A stretch of 64,000 bases of DNA, taken from NCBI GenBank assembly GCA_027627225.1, contig CM051025.1, positions 72,802,974 through 72,866,973 on the forward strand, given 5' to 3'. This document shows, piece by piece, positions 1 through 11,054 of this stretch. Within the stretch, counting starts at the first letter, position 1; each line of letters starts with the position of its first letter. The position numbers and the translations under genes are program-made. The notes under the pieces are model-generated. The model was given only the letters and a program-made list of their open reading frames with translations. It was not told the origin of the DNA and did not search any database. The DNA is from Congeria kusceri (lineage: Eukaryota > Mollusca > Bivalvia > Myida > Dreissenidae).

Positions 1-735
1 TCAAAAGTTGGCTTAAGACAGCTACGCCGACAAATTATGACGATTCTCCCGAAACATTCTGAACACCCCTTGTATACTCATACTAGTAAACAATCCAATC
101 TGCAACGGGCCAAATACAGGGGGGAGGGGCGAACTGGACCTCCCTTTTTGTTCCTACTATCACTTACATAAAATTTCATAATGATTGCACAAAACTTCTC
201 AAGTTATTGTTTGCACATGCCTTATTTGAACATACTTTTTAAAATCGGACCCGACCTTCTTTTTATGCCGCACAAAAACTTCTCACGTTATTGTCTGCAC
301 AAGCCTTATTTGAACTTTTTTTTAAAGGGCATAACTCAAATACGATAATAGCAATTATGCCGAAAACCGAACCTAACCTTTCTTTTATGCATACTAACAC
401 TTTTCTAAAGTTTCAAAATGATTGCACAAGAACTTAACAAAAAGTTATTGTCTGCACAAACTGAATATGACGCCACCGACGCAAATAAGGCCGCCGCCGA
501 CGCCGCCAACAGTAACTCCTATAACGACTTTATTCAGGATAGACACTTCATTTCTCATCCAATCTTCACCAATCTTGCAATTTTAGCAAGATGGGAACAG
601 AAAAATCAAAGTTATTGCCCCTTCTGTGTGGAAAAAAACGGCCATATTGCATCAACAGTTGGCTTGCGCACACAATAGAGGCTTATTTTTCAATCTTTAA
701 CAAACTTGACAGTTAATGTGTGACCATAAGATTCC

Positions 736-1675
736 AGCAGAAGCCAATGTGGACTAGATCGTGCCACATACATCAAGGTTATTGCCCCTGTTTTGAAACA
801 AATGCAAACATGGACTTATAGCAGGATAGAGACTTCATTTTTCATCCAATCAAAACCAAACCTCCACAGTTCCATATGGTCTGGGCAGAAGCCAAACATC
901 GGACCACAAACACCAGAGTAACTGCCTCATCTGAGTCCAAGGAAAACAAATAATATTGTATGCAGGATAGAGACTTCGTGTTTCATCCAGTCTTGACAAC
1001 AAACCGGTAATCATCATGCATGCAGTGTTTTGTTCGTTCAAAATGAGTGACTTTATTCAAGTTGATAGTTGAAACAAACCAGATACTATCACGAAGTTTT
1101 GCATTTACATTTCAGAGCCAACGGAAGACTTAAATTTGCTTATTTGGTTGAAAACGGATGAAATGGAAATTCCAACACTAGGCCGTTTACCAGGTTTCGA
1201 TATAAATGTTTGAAAAATACAGGATTTTTTTGTTAACATTGAAAATTTCTTACTCACTAACTTCATAGTAGCACTGTTATACCTAGCATATATTTGTACA
1301 ATTACATGTAATTCGTGGGGTCGAATTTGTTACAGAAATACTATACTTAATAATGAAACATTATATTGTCAACATTTAGTGTTTAGTCTAAAAGGGCAGT
1401 GGGGCATGGCGCTTGACTTGGGAAAGGAGCATTTTGTGCGCGGTGATACTGTTAAAAGGGAACATTAGGTTTTTGTTTTTTTCTGAAGTATGACTGACTG
1501 ATTCCTTTTATCTGTTTGATGATTTTTTAAGTCAAACTATTAACACATTTTAATTTTCCAATATTATTCCTTCTAATTAAGTCATTATTGAACAGATCAG
1601 AACAAATATATATTTATTATTCATCAGTATTTCCGATGGTTAATCAAACATGACAACTGTCAAACTAAAACCGTG
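736..1675. other. Segment present only in copy 1 of the duplicated block
   Basis: These about 940 bases interrupt the otherwise collinear match to 28691-30902. Phrases such as 'GGATAGAGACTTC' near 825 and 963 echo the flanking degenerate repeat, so this may be ancestral sequence deleted from the other copy, not an insertion. No coding signal was seen. Confidence 0.6.
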
Positions 1676-2282
1676 TATGGGCATCATGCTTATTAATGGT
1701 AAAATATATATACCCTGGTATTATTTTTATTTTTCATGTTTTTTGATCGTAGAAAATATTTTTATTTTCACCATTATGATTTATATGTTGTTGCTGCTGA
1801 TCATGACATTGCTACTTATACTTTGACTAATGATAAAAAGCTAGTCAAGATTAAAAAATCAGAAAACAAACATTGAAATTCGGTTTGAAATGATTTATCC
1901 GAATATATTTGTCCGAAATTATAGCTCGTTGTGCAATTCGTTTTTTTTTTCATGGATTATGGTTTATGTCTGGAAGAATTATTGTATACATATGCATTTT
2001 GTTTAATAATTATTGATTAAAGAACACATTGAGTCTACATGTATATGCGTTATGCCCTTTGTTATCACGTTTACTATAAAAATTGACGAAACAAAATCAT
2101 TGCATATGAAAACGAGGCTGTTTAAAGCAGGCAATTTACGCTCATTTTATTCTATTGACACAAACTCGTAATCTGACTGCACCTGCAGCTGATCTTATCA
2201 GTTGGTCACAGGTTTATATACCATGCCAACACAAAAGGCTCTCGTTAAGAGAAATATAGTCGATATTTAAGGGTGAACGAGT

Positions 2283-3134
2283 CGCTAATTGCCTTTGAAA
2301 AAGGCAGGGTGGCGGATCAATAAAGGGTCGTGGCGCGGTGCCGCGCTGATTAGGTCTGGATTAAACACTAAACTTTTAACATGAACTTAGACTTTAGGCA
2401 GATACAGTTATTATGCTAGGCAGAATTGAACGACATGGATTCAAGACTCATGGTTCTCGACGGGCTAGAAAAGAAAGTAGACAATTTTGACACAGAACTC
2501 AAAAGGTTGTGGATTCACATAGACACTATTGCCAAGGAAAACCGTGAAAAAATTGACAGGGCTGAACATAGCATCGAATCTGTAAGCAATCGATCTAGAA
2601 GGGGCTAGGAAAAGGATATCCGACTTAGAAAGAGACAATGATAAATTGAAAGACGATATGAACTATGTTCAATCCCAGAGCATGCGAAACAATTTGATAT
2701 TTGGTAACATTCCGGAAGAACCTGATGAATCGCCGACAAAATGCGAGCAAACGGTTAGAGACTTCATGGTGGAAAAACTAAAACTAACAAAGGAAACGGT
2801 GTCGGCCATGAGATTCGAACGAGTACACAGGATGGGCCAGAAAAATACGAACGGACGCGGAACTACCGGAAACGGCGGCGAAGGGAGACACCGTAGCATC
2901 GTTCTAGTTTTCGTTTTTTAATTACCGGGAACAGGTCCATGGAAGTAGCAGGAACCTCAGCGGCACTCCGTTCTATGTGACAGAACAATTGCCACCGGAA
3001 GTCGCAGCAAAAAAGGAGGCGTCTCTTTAAAAAGGTCAAAGAGGAAAAAGGGCGTGGGTGTCATACGACACCTTATACATTGACGGCAGGCCAGTGAAGG
3101 ACGCGTAGGAGGGATAGGATGGACTTAAGTGTTT
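2283..3134 (+). mobile_element. 5' part of a non-LTR retrotransposon (LINE), copy 1
   Basis: The start is placed at 'GCTAATTGCC' because a third, isolated fragment of the same sequence at 25613-25710 begins there. A GC-rich leader with the inverted motif GGCGCGGTGCCGCGC is followed by the ORF1 region (2426-3107). The element ends abruptly at the ORF1/ORF2 junction. Ordinary LINE copies lose the 5' end, so a piece with only the 5' end points to a later deletion or duplication breakpoint. Confidence 0.7.
2426..3107 (+). pseudogene. LINE ORF1 protein remnant, copy 1
   Basis: The first frame (2426-2608) is a heptad-rich coiled coil. A frameshift near 2606 leads to the second frame (2646-2921), which carries 'RNNLIFGNIPE', typical of the RRM-like RNA-binding domain of LINE ORF1 proteins, then 'MRFERVHRMG'. 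A further frameshift near 2905 breaks the link to the C-terminal part ('TPFYVTEQLPPE'). The last codons end at a TAG at 3105-3107. ORF1 proteins bind the element RNA as trimers and act in the retrotransposition particle; this is known of the family. Here the gene is broken at least twice. The first break is shared with the copy at 30180. Confidence 0.75.
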
Positions 3135-3416
3135 CATATGTGGCTGTAATATGTACATTAAAAAATGTTATGAAAACACAATTGTTTACTTGTTTAATTT
3201 ACTTATTGATATACGTATTTAATAGTCTGAAGTATTTTACATTTAAAATAAAAACAATGCTTGCTATAAGACTGTCTGCTTAATTTTGGTTTGGGTCAGA
3301 AAATATACCTACATGTACAAGTTTAGTCCGGGTATAAATTTATATAGGTACAAAAGTATGCCTGTAGGTACAATTTTGTACCTGTAGGTCCATCTATTTA
3401 TTACGGTTGTACGGAG
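3135..3416. other. Non-coding spacer
   Basis: AT-rich sequence with a few 'GTACAA/TGTAGGTAC' echoes near 3310-3390. No gene or clear element was seen. Confidence 0.5.
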
Positions 3417-3849
3417 GTGACCTACACTACTCTTTTTTTATCTCGTTCCAACGAGATTTTAACTTGTGGGAACGAGATACATACTCTTGTGAACAAGATC
3501 ATAACTCGTGGGAACAAGATACTAACTCGTGAGAACGAGATACTGTGTCGAGGGAACGAGATACTAAGTCGAGGTAACGAGTTACTAAGTCGGGGGAACG
3601 AGTTAGTGTCTCGTTCCACGAGTTAGTATTTTGTTCTCACGAGTTAGATAACCAATCAAATGTTTCCGTCTATATGTTTTTATAACAACCATGGCCGAAA
3701 AACGATCATGTTGTAAGATGGAACTAAGTCGTTCGCTCGAGTTAGTATCTCGTTCCCACGAACTAGTAAGTCGTTCCCACGACATAGTTATTTCGTTCTC
3801 ATGAGTTAATATCTCGTGGGAAAGAGAAAAAAAGAGTAGTGCATGTCAC
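3417..3849. mobile_element. Fold-back element with 21-bp internal repeats
   Basis: The ends are inverted repeats: GTGACCTACACTACTCTTTT on the left, and the reverse complement of the right end reads GTGACATGCACTACTCTTTT. Inside, about 21-bp units of the type 'GGAACGAGATACTAACTCG' run in one orientation in the left half and in the opposite one in the right half. The apparent ORFs on both strands (repeats of RGNEILS or its antisense) are by-products of this period of seven codons, not genes. Confidence 0.75.
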
Positions 3850-3915
3850 AGCTGTGCCACAGTAATGTATAGCTGTTGTGTTTACATTTACTTTTGACTC
3901 AAACGGTACTGCATA

Positions 3916-4217
3916 CTTTTATAGCCACATATGAAAAAACCACACGAGATTGCGACGTTTATATGGCTTCGGCGAATCGTGTCGGCGCTTCGGCGTATCG
4001 TGTCGGCGCTTCGGCGTATCGTCTCGGCGCTTCGGCGTATTGCGCCGACACGAAACGTCGTCTCGTAGTATCTTCTCCCAATTTTATAGCCACATATGAA
4101 AAAACCACACGAGATTGCGACGATTATATCGTGTCGGCGCTTCGGCGTATCGTGTCGTTGCTTCGGCGTATCGTCTCGGCGCTTCGTTTTGCGCCGACAC
4201 GAAGCGCCGATGTGTGA
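3916..4217. repeat. Two tandem 165-bp units with an inner 21-bp minisatellite
   Basis: 'ATAGCCACATATGAAAAAAC' starts at 3921 and again at 4086. Each unit then carries three to four runs of 'TTCGGCGTATCGTGTCGGCGC' and closes with the inverted phrase 'GCGCCGACACGAA'. GC content is far above the surroundings. The 113-codon frame through it (repeats of GASAYRV) reflects the 21-bp period. Confidence 0.8.
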
Positions 4218-4670
4218 TAAACTAAGAACACACGAGGAACTTCTGTTAGTTTCGTGGAGTTTAAAATGTAAACATTAAATTGAAATTAAAGCTAGGCAAC
4301 TTCCATTTATTTTAAGAAAATGTCAAATAGTTTTTGGTCAATACGATTATTTTCTGTGTTTGTAGAATCTTTATTAAAAAAATGATGGATGTATTTATTT
4401 GCAGCACCGTGTTGCCTTTAATAAAACGCGAATACAAGTACATCTGTAAAAAATCAAACAAACTGATTTGCATTAATAACCTTACCCCAGGTCAAGTTCG
4501 CATAATAAAGAATTTTGACATTAAGAATTATGTTTTCCGGACTGCTAATTTGCAACGAAATGTCTTAATACATGTATATAAAGATTTGACAATTAAACGA
4601 ATGCTATGTGTAAACAATGGGATATCTTTGGTAATGCCCAGGTAAAAAAATCATTGTTATCCTCTCTTAC

Positions 4671-4775
4671 CTGAATCGCTATTGGTTTAAATCCGTAACC
4701 ATATAGAAGTTTCACGTGGTCAGGATATCTTTCAAACGGGAAATCTCTCATCTCCAACTGGCACACGCTTTTTAA
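4671..4775 (-). CDS. DUF1647-like membrane protein, copy A, exon 4
   Basis: Exon of 105 nt (35 codons, phase 0 at both ends) read from an acceptor (AG at 4777-4776) to a strong donor (gtaagag from 4670). It encodes LKSVCQLEMRDFP, then FERYPDHVKLL, then GFKPIAIQ. It matches copy B exon 4 (55115-55219) at 27 of 35 residues, with no stop or indel. In the family this part lies just before the 'WMDSS' segment. It is the last copy A exon in the window; I found no counterpart of exon 5 between 1 and 4670, so the gene either continues to the left or is lost there. The open frame and good splice sites suggest recent selection, although exon 3 of this copy is broken. The family name rests on recall of motifs. 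Confidence 0.75.
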
Positions 4776-5039
4776 CTAAAATGAAAAACAACAGACTTAC
4801 AATACAGCATAGGGCACATAGCCTATAGTCCATATTGTTTCATAATTAATATTGCCTCTAAACTTTTCAATGTGAAATATAGCATGAGTAATTGCAATGT
4901 GGGCGAATAGTGGTTTGCGATTGTATGCGAAAGAAGTAACGTTATAACGGTTGCATGTGGGAACTATCTCCTAGTATTGTTTTTCAAAGGGGGTAATGGC
5001 GGTAGAATATGCTTTGTTTTAGATGTATATATGTAGTAG

Positions 5040-5200
5040 TGACATGAAGTTGTGTATGGTTTGTACGGTAGTGACATGAACTATACTATAAAAAGGTCTA
5101 TACGTAAATGACGTTGTTACTGTGTCATAAAGGAGTGAACAGGTAGTGATTTAAACTGTGTTATAAAAGGCTGTATACGGCAGTAACATGAACAGTTTTT
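5040..5200. repeat. Short degenerate tandem repeat ('GTAGTGACATGAA')
   Basis: 'GTAGTGACATGAA' or near variants recur about every 50 bp (near 5036, 5079, 5140 and 5184), each followed by 'TGTGT' or 'TATAAAAGG'. No coding signal was seen. Confidence 0.5.
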
Positions 5201-5229
5201 AGCTCTGAGCGCAAGTCCTCAAATGTGAG

Positions 5230-5880
5230 CTATTCTGGTCAGTCACCGACATGCGTCCGTCGTCAACAATTTACTTCAAAAATGTTCTCCTCTGAAACAA
5301 TTTGATGGAAATTTACCAAACTTAGTTCCTTGGGTGGTCCTCTACCAAAATATTTCAAATTATTTTGATTTGTTAAATAACATGGCTGCCTGGGCGGGAC
5401 CATTTTTCATTTTATGGCTATATTAAAAACTGTGGAAATCTTATTGTCAGAAAGCACTGGTTGGATATTATAAAATGTTCCTTGGACGTTCCTCTACCAA
5501 AATACTTTAAATATTTTGATTCTATAAAAATATGGCTGCCAGGGAGCGGGGCGTTTTACATTATATGGCTGAATAGAAAACTTTGAAAATATCCCTGTAA
5601 GAAACCACTGGTTGGATTTTGAAGTAATTTTACACAAATATTTCTTGAGTGGTTTGCTACCCAAATACTTGAAATGATTTTTATCTGTTACGAAAAAACA
5701 TGGCTGCCAGCGGGTGTGGCATTTTTCTTCTTTATGTGGTTGTATTGAAAACATAGAAATTCTATTTGTCTGCACCGACTTGCTAGATTTTAATATAACT
5801 TCACAGAAATGGCCCTTGTGTTACCCTCCACCAGATTCCTTCGAATTATGTTGATTTGTTAAAAAAAACATGGCTGTCAG
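5230..5880. repeat. Degenerate tandem repeat of about 180 bp
   Basis: The phrases 'ACATGGCTGCC', 'CACTGGTTGGAT' and 'CCTCTACCAAAATA' return in the same order three to four times (e.g. 'ATGGCTGCC' near 5382, 5532, 5700). It matches a type of non-coding repeat common in bivalve genomes. The minus-strand ORF across it is a by-product. Confidence 0.65.
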
Positions 5881-6363
5881 TGATCTATCGTAGTTGTCTG
5901 TTGTCAACGTTTCACTTCAACTAGCCTTTTTTATTCATTAAACTTAGGTGAGCGACCAAGGTCATTTTGGTCATCTTGTACAGAAAAGTGTGTATGGTAG
6001 CGGGCATGTTAAATGTTCTGTAATATGTCATTTACCTGACAGCTAAAATAAATCAACTAAAACACAATATTCATCCCGCGAACATAGCGGATAAATGATC
6101 ATTCTCATAGCAATGTGTGGGGTGAAATGTTTATGAACATGGCGACAATAAACATAACTCCTTGTATACAAACTTGAATGATGAAAGTAACGTTTTGTAT
6201 TCCGTAAATATCAGAACGCAATAATGACACTACCAGGATGAATATGGGAATTGTTTATAATCGCATAAAACTCTACGGGAAATAGTTTTCAAGCAAGAAT
6301 GTCTACACTACCAGTATATTAAGGCAGAGAAGTAATATTAATGTTATATTTCAGAAACAAATT

Positions 6364-6578
6364 GAGGCGTGTCGTGGGAAACCCGGGCTTAATGCATGTG
6401 CGTCAAGTGTCGTCCCGGATTAGCCTGTGCAGTTCGGATTTATGTTTAGAAGAGACTTCCTTGAAACAGAAACTACCATAAAAGCGGAAAGTGTCGTCCT
6501 GAAAAGTGTCGCACAGGCTAATCCGGGACGACACTTTACGCCTATGCATCAAGGCCGGGTTTCCTACGACACGCCTCA
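6364..6578. mobile_element. Palindromic MITE ('GATTAGCCTGTGCA' family), copy 1
   Basis: The ends are inverted: GAGGCGTGTCGTGGGAAACC on the left and its near reverse complement at 6559-6578. The inner arms carry 'GTCGTCCCGGATTAGCCTG' facing its own reverse complement at about 6510-6533. The core 'TTATGTTTAGAAGAGACTTC' is shared with copies at 41438 and 52907. No transposase is encoded. Confidence 0.85.
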
Positions 6579-6579
6579 G

Positions 6580-7019
6580 TTAATCGCACTCGTGTGCATC
6601 AAAACAGTGCGAATTTGATCCGTGACCGATCTATACTATTACTTCGCGGACTTAACTTCGTCCTATTGTTATTTGTAATGAATAAGTTCTTTGATTATTT
6701 TGATGGCTACAACCACCATTCTATACACAGAGGATGACGTCACACGTATAACCACTGTACTTCACCGCATTATTTCGCTAGGAGAAGCGAAATGTGCTTA
6801 CCCATGAAGTAATCCCGCGTATGAAAGTTGTTTCATGAAATAACTTTATTGATACCATTAACCAGTCTAATATTAACGTAATGCTGATAGTAGAATATAT
6901 TTTTGTAAAATAAAATACCAGTAGTTTGTGTTTAACGATGTTTAGCGTGTTTATTATAATCAAAACGCTGACAGCGTAGAAAGACTGTTGGCGACTAAAA
7001 GAACTAAAAGCATGTGAAT
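6580..7019. other. Non-coding spacer
   Basis: AT-rich sequence. A phrase at 6590-6660 ('ATCCGTGACCGATC') returns at 11800-11850, so it is low-copy repeat. No gene was seen. Confidence 0.4.
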
Positions 7020-7870
7020 TATGAGTGCATTTTTGCTAAAAAGGAAACATGTGTTCGAATGAAGTTCAATTTCCCACCTTTATACTTTATAATGTGGCTT
7101 CTTGTTCAATAGTATATGATATCATAATGAAAACTAATTTGTAAGTTATTAAAAAACATTTTGTTCGAGCTAATTATCTTCTGCAAACGATGCAAACGGA
7201 ATTATATACATGCCAGTTAACAAGTCAATCTGCAACGGGACAGAATAACCGATGAAGCGTAGTTGTTGCGAGCACCGATTGTTAGTGCTTCGTAGCCAAA
7301 GATCTCTAAATAAACATGTTTATTTATAGATCTTTGTTCGTAACCTACTGAGTCAAAATAGATCATACGATGCAAGCTCTCGATTTGTCCACAGTACAGT
7401 TTAAAATTAATAAATTGCATTAATTTGTTGTCAAACTATTCAGAATGAGAATTGGTAACAAACAAACACTTTCGCAACGAGTCAAAAATAACCGATGTAG
7501 CGCATTAATTTGGTGGTCTTATTCCAGGACACGCAGGTCAATATTTCGGTTACATACAAGTAAATAGAAAAAAGTAGAGGTGTCATTAGTTTAAAGTTAC
7601 ATTTTTATAAAATAAATTTTTTCACATACTGTAATTGTAATAAATCACATGATACACACATTATAATACATATTACATACATGTACATTATCTTAAATAA
7701 TTAAAATGTAAGAAAACGGGTGTAAAATTTTGCTGTTTTGAAGAAGGACCCTTTCTGGTTTTGATTTACTGACTAAAAGCCTGCAAAGAAAAGAAGTAGT
7801 TTTCCGCGATACCTGTTTTGGAAATTTCCCTCTTAAAAGACCGTTGGCTTCCGCCAACAGTCTAAAAAGC
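7020..7870. repeat. Dispersed repeat ending in a GC hairpin, copy 1
   Basis: Collinear but diverged similarity to 21290-21890 and to its duplicate at 62930-63520: 'AAAGGAAACAT..GTTCGAATGA' near 7040, 'TTCGGTTACAT.CAAGTAAATAG' near 7546, 'GATTTACTGACT' near 7764. It closes with the hairpin GTTGGC-TTCC-GCCAAC at about 7845-7860, followed by AGTCTAA. An isolated 3' end occurs at 18505-18640. Confidence 0.65.
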
Positions 7871-7901
7871 TACTTTTACATTCGTTTAGGGTAAAAATAC
7901 A

Positions 7902-9226
7902 AGGTTAGATGCCAGTAAATCCAATTCCCATAACGTCCCATTATGAAACGGCGAACTTCAGATTTCAGATTGTGCAAGCTTGGTAACAGTTTAAAGATGA
8001 ATTTTTCCTCTTCCAAAAATTGAAATAAAAAGATATGGCATGTTATATCTAAGAAATGGCATCTCACTTGAATGCAGACACCGGTAGAAAATAGGGTTTC
8101 GTCGGTCATATTCCGACAAAAACCCCATGACACAGTAAAAACACCCCAAAAACTCATCTATCAAGTTAGCCTCCAAAGAAATGCACAAAAATGTTTTCTA
8201 AACACACAGAGTCTATAAGAAACAAGGATATCAGTAAAACCGATGGATGCCTCCAATGCGCTTTGTCAAGCAATATTAATGTAATGAGAAGGGCAGAAAT
8301 ATTTAAATGACTAAAAATCACCAGAACTGCAAGACCAAATCAAAACTGTATGGGAGCATACCACACAAATACAATATAAACATGCATATGAAGTAAAATT
8401 GTAAAAACTAAAATAAAAGCAAAATAAAATAAATTGAAGTACCCGTTAATTGATCATTAAATCAAAGTACCCGGTAATGGATCATTACTGTTATACTGGT
8501 ATGGTTATTTCAATTCCTAGTTATTTAGTTTTCCATCAAGCATCATTGAATTTCATATAGCAGTTATTGAGAAATAGATATGATACAATTGAAGTCTTCA
8601 AAGTAACTTCAAGAAAAATCATTGAAGCGAAACGTCCTGGTAAGACACATACCTCATCAATGTAGCTTCCCATAAAGTTTTATTGAAATCTGCCCAGTAG
8701 TTGCTGAGAAAAAGGCTCAAAAAGCCCGTACAAGAATTGCGCACTATAAACTTAGTTCAAAAATCTTCAAAGTACCATAATTTTAAGAAAAATCAGTGAA
8801 GTGGAACATCCTGGTAATATGCACAACTCCTCTTGGTAATGAAGGGTTCCATTAAGTTTCAATGCAATCTGTCCAGTAGTTGCCGAGAAAAAGCCCGGAC
8901 AAGAATTGAAGCGGATCATCCTGGTAATAGGCACACCTCCTCTTGATAATTAAGCATCGCATGAAGTTTCGTTGAATTCCGGCTATTAGTTGCTGAGAAA
9001 TAGCCCGGACAAGAAAGTGGGACGGAAGGATAGACGGATTACGGACGGACAAGGCGGCGACTATATGCTCCCCCAAATTTTTTCGGGGAGCATAATAACC
9101 ACAAAAGGCATGTCTGACATTGCTAAATGCTTTTTTATACCAGAAAAAAACATGAACTTGATAGTAATAGGCAATATTTCGAATGCACCACGGAGGGAAA
9201 CACACAGATGTACTGGTATCTAACCT
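7902..9226. mobile_element. MITE ('AGGTTAGATACCAGTAA' family), copy 1, with nested insertion
   Basis: The left end AGGTTAGATGCCAGTAA and the right end, the reverse complement of AGGTTAGATACCAGTA, match copy 2 (9568-10042). The body is collinear with copy 2 except that about 880 bp (about 8215-9093) has been inserted between 'CACACAGAGTCTATAAG' and 'AATAACCACAAAAGGCATG'. Confidence 0.8.
8215..9093. repeat. Nested tandem repeat (~110-170-bp units) ending in a 'GGGGAGCATA' hairpin
   Basis: The units contain 'CATCCTGGTAAT', 'AAGTTTC.TTGAA' and 'AGTAGTTGCTGAGAAA' (near 8700, 8880 and 8990). The insert ends with 'GGACGGACAAGGCGGCGACT' and the inverted pair ATGCTCCCC/GGGGAGCAT at 9064-9092. A relic of this ending ('GGCGACTATATG') also occurs near 26925. 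Such repeats are common in bivalves. Confidence 0.65.
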
Positions 9227-9567
9227 CAATGCGATGTTCAAGCTCCTCGCAGCGGTTACCTCCCTTAGTGATGAACAGTAACCACTGCCATCACAAGTAC
9301 AATCATTCCCGATCTGGAAGGATTTCGTTTGCGATTTTCTACGTTACTAGGCGAATGAAGTAATTATAGATCATTTAGGGTCAATAGTGAAACACAAGAA
9401 AAGAAAAATCTAGTTTAAAGCATAAATAATAAGTAGAAGATCTTAATCGATTATCATCACGTGGTTTGGTATGACAGCAGAGATTTGATTTGAGCTATGC
9501 TCGGAACCAGTCAAATCTCTGCGCGGAGGTTGTGCAATTTTAAATCAACAATTGCGAGTCATGTTGG

Positions 9568-10042
9568 AGGTTAGATACCAGTAATTCCAATTCCCATAGG
9601 GTCCCATTATAAAACGGCAAACTTTCCAAGCATTTTTCTAGCATTTTCTTTATTTCAGATTGTGTAAGCCTGGTATCAGTTTAAAGATCAATCTGTCCTC
9701 TTCCAAAATCAACAATAAAACAGATATGTCATGTTACTTCTAAGGAAATGCATCTCACTTGAATGCAGACACCGGTAGAAAACAGGGTTTCGGCAGTCAT
9801 ATTTCGACAAAAGCCCCATACAACAGTAAACACACCCAAAAAGTTCACCTTTCAAGTTAGTCTCCAATTAAATGCACCAAAATGTTGCAGACACACATAG
9901 AATATTAGAAATAACCAGAAAAAGCATGTCTGAGATTGCTAAATGGCCTTTATACCAGAAGAGAAGAGGAACTCTTTAGTAATAAGCACTACTTTCGAAT
10001 GACCCACGGAGGGATACACGATGATTTACTGGTATCTAACCT
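9568..10042. mobile_element. MITE ('AGGTTAGATACCAGTAA' family), copy 2
   Basis: 475 bp bounded by perfect 17-bp terminal inverted repeats (AGGTTAGATACCAGTAA at 9568; reverse complement ending at 10042). No ORF of note. It serves as the uninterrupted reference for copy 1. Confidence 0.88.
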
Positions 10043-10063
10043 TGGAAAGTAGCGCATACCCAG

Positions 10064-10521
10064 GTCACAACACACTAAATGAATAAGTCATGTAGGGCTG
10101 TACTCTCTAAATAAATCAACAAGTTTAACTCGCAGACATGTTTTTATGTTTAGACACTTGCTTTGATATTCTTTTGTGGAGATGTTGGTAGGATAAGCAT
10201 TGGTATGCACAAATAAATCACTGATATGTTTTAAGATTGGAGACTACAGTATGACACTTGCGCTGTAGCGGGTTACATTTAACCAAAAAGTTGCCGCTAA
10301 AAAGATGGTGATAAAACAGTCAACTTTGTTTAGTGTCGAGTTCTTTCTTACATAATGCATGACATACCCTTTTTATTGCTTAAATCAATTCAGCTTAGAA
10401 TGCTCTTTAAGAAAAGGTATGGTTATGAGGGTCCCTATGTGCAAAATGTTGCATTTATTTTTGGTTAAAGTTATCGCTTTTACATTAAATTACATAAGGA
10501 TTGGAATTAGTATATTGTAAC
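10064..10521. mobile_element. MITE ('GTYACAATAYACTAA' family), copy 1
   Basis: 458 bp, collinear and highly similar to 11055-11513 and, inverted, to 24275-24732. The left end is GTCACAACACACTAA; the right end read inverted is GTTACAATATACTAA, an imperfect 15-bp terminal inverted repeat. Nothing coding. Confidence 0.85.
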
Positions 10522-11054
10522 CTAAACACAAAACAGGGAGGGGCACTAAAGGGGCAATGTGTACACAAAATCGCCATGTTACTGTGTGGTTTTATTGGCT
10601 GTAAAAAGTTTTATGGAAAACATGCGATAAATATCATGATTTTAATGTGCATTACGAATTTTACAGCGAAAACGGCTTTTTCAGGTAAAAAAAAAATTAA
10701 AAAAGTACGGAAACCCGTCTTGTGAATCTTGCAGCACACTAAATCATGCTAAAACCAAAAATGAACACGTTTTATACAATATTTATTTCTATTGCATTAA
10801 AGTATGTAAACATATGCTAGTAGTTTGACTGATTTCTATGAATTAAGTACACAATTTGACTCAGGCACCCCAAATAATCAAAGCACTGAAAATGCAAGCC
10901 ATATTGCTTATCAGGCATCATTCTCAAATGCGTTTTCAAGCATTTCTACTTTGTGGATCGGTCTGAAATTTTGCATGCACATTAGAAATATGTTAATAAT
11001 GATGTAGAATTTGTTTTTTTTTTCGCGATATCAAAACTTTAAGTTGTCTTCTAG
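10522..11054. other. Spacer between two MITE copies
   Basis: AT-rich. The two short plus-strand frames here (10501-10725, 10825-11007) have no recognisable domain or similarity and are not called. Confidence 0.4.

Larger units (their letters stand above)
1..3134 (+). repeat. Duplicated block, copy 1 (paired with 28691-30902)
   Basis: Positions 1-735 match 28691-29427 and 1676-3134 match 29430-30902, with only scattered differences. This copy has about 940 bp (736-1675) that is absent from the other. The match runs from the first base of the window, so the true left edge lies outside. It stops at 3134, exactly where ORF2 of the LINE begins in the other copy. The 1-735 part is itself a degenerate tandem repeat ('ATGATTGCACAA' recurs near 181 and 418). 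An 86-codon frame at 418-678 is open in both copies, but I see no domain in it and do not call it a gene. Confidence 0.9.

Noticed and set aside
418..678. 86-codon frame, conserved in the duplicate at 29110-29370
   Set aside because: The frame is kept only because the duplication is recent. It lies in a degenerate non-coding repeat (its start phrase recurs near 181) and has no recognisable domain or splice signals.
4334..4645. 103-codon plus-strand frame next to copy A exon 4
   Set aside because: No recognisable motif, AT-rich residue bias, no splice or promoter context.
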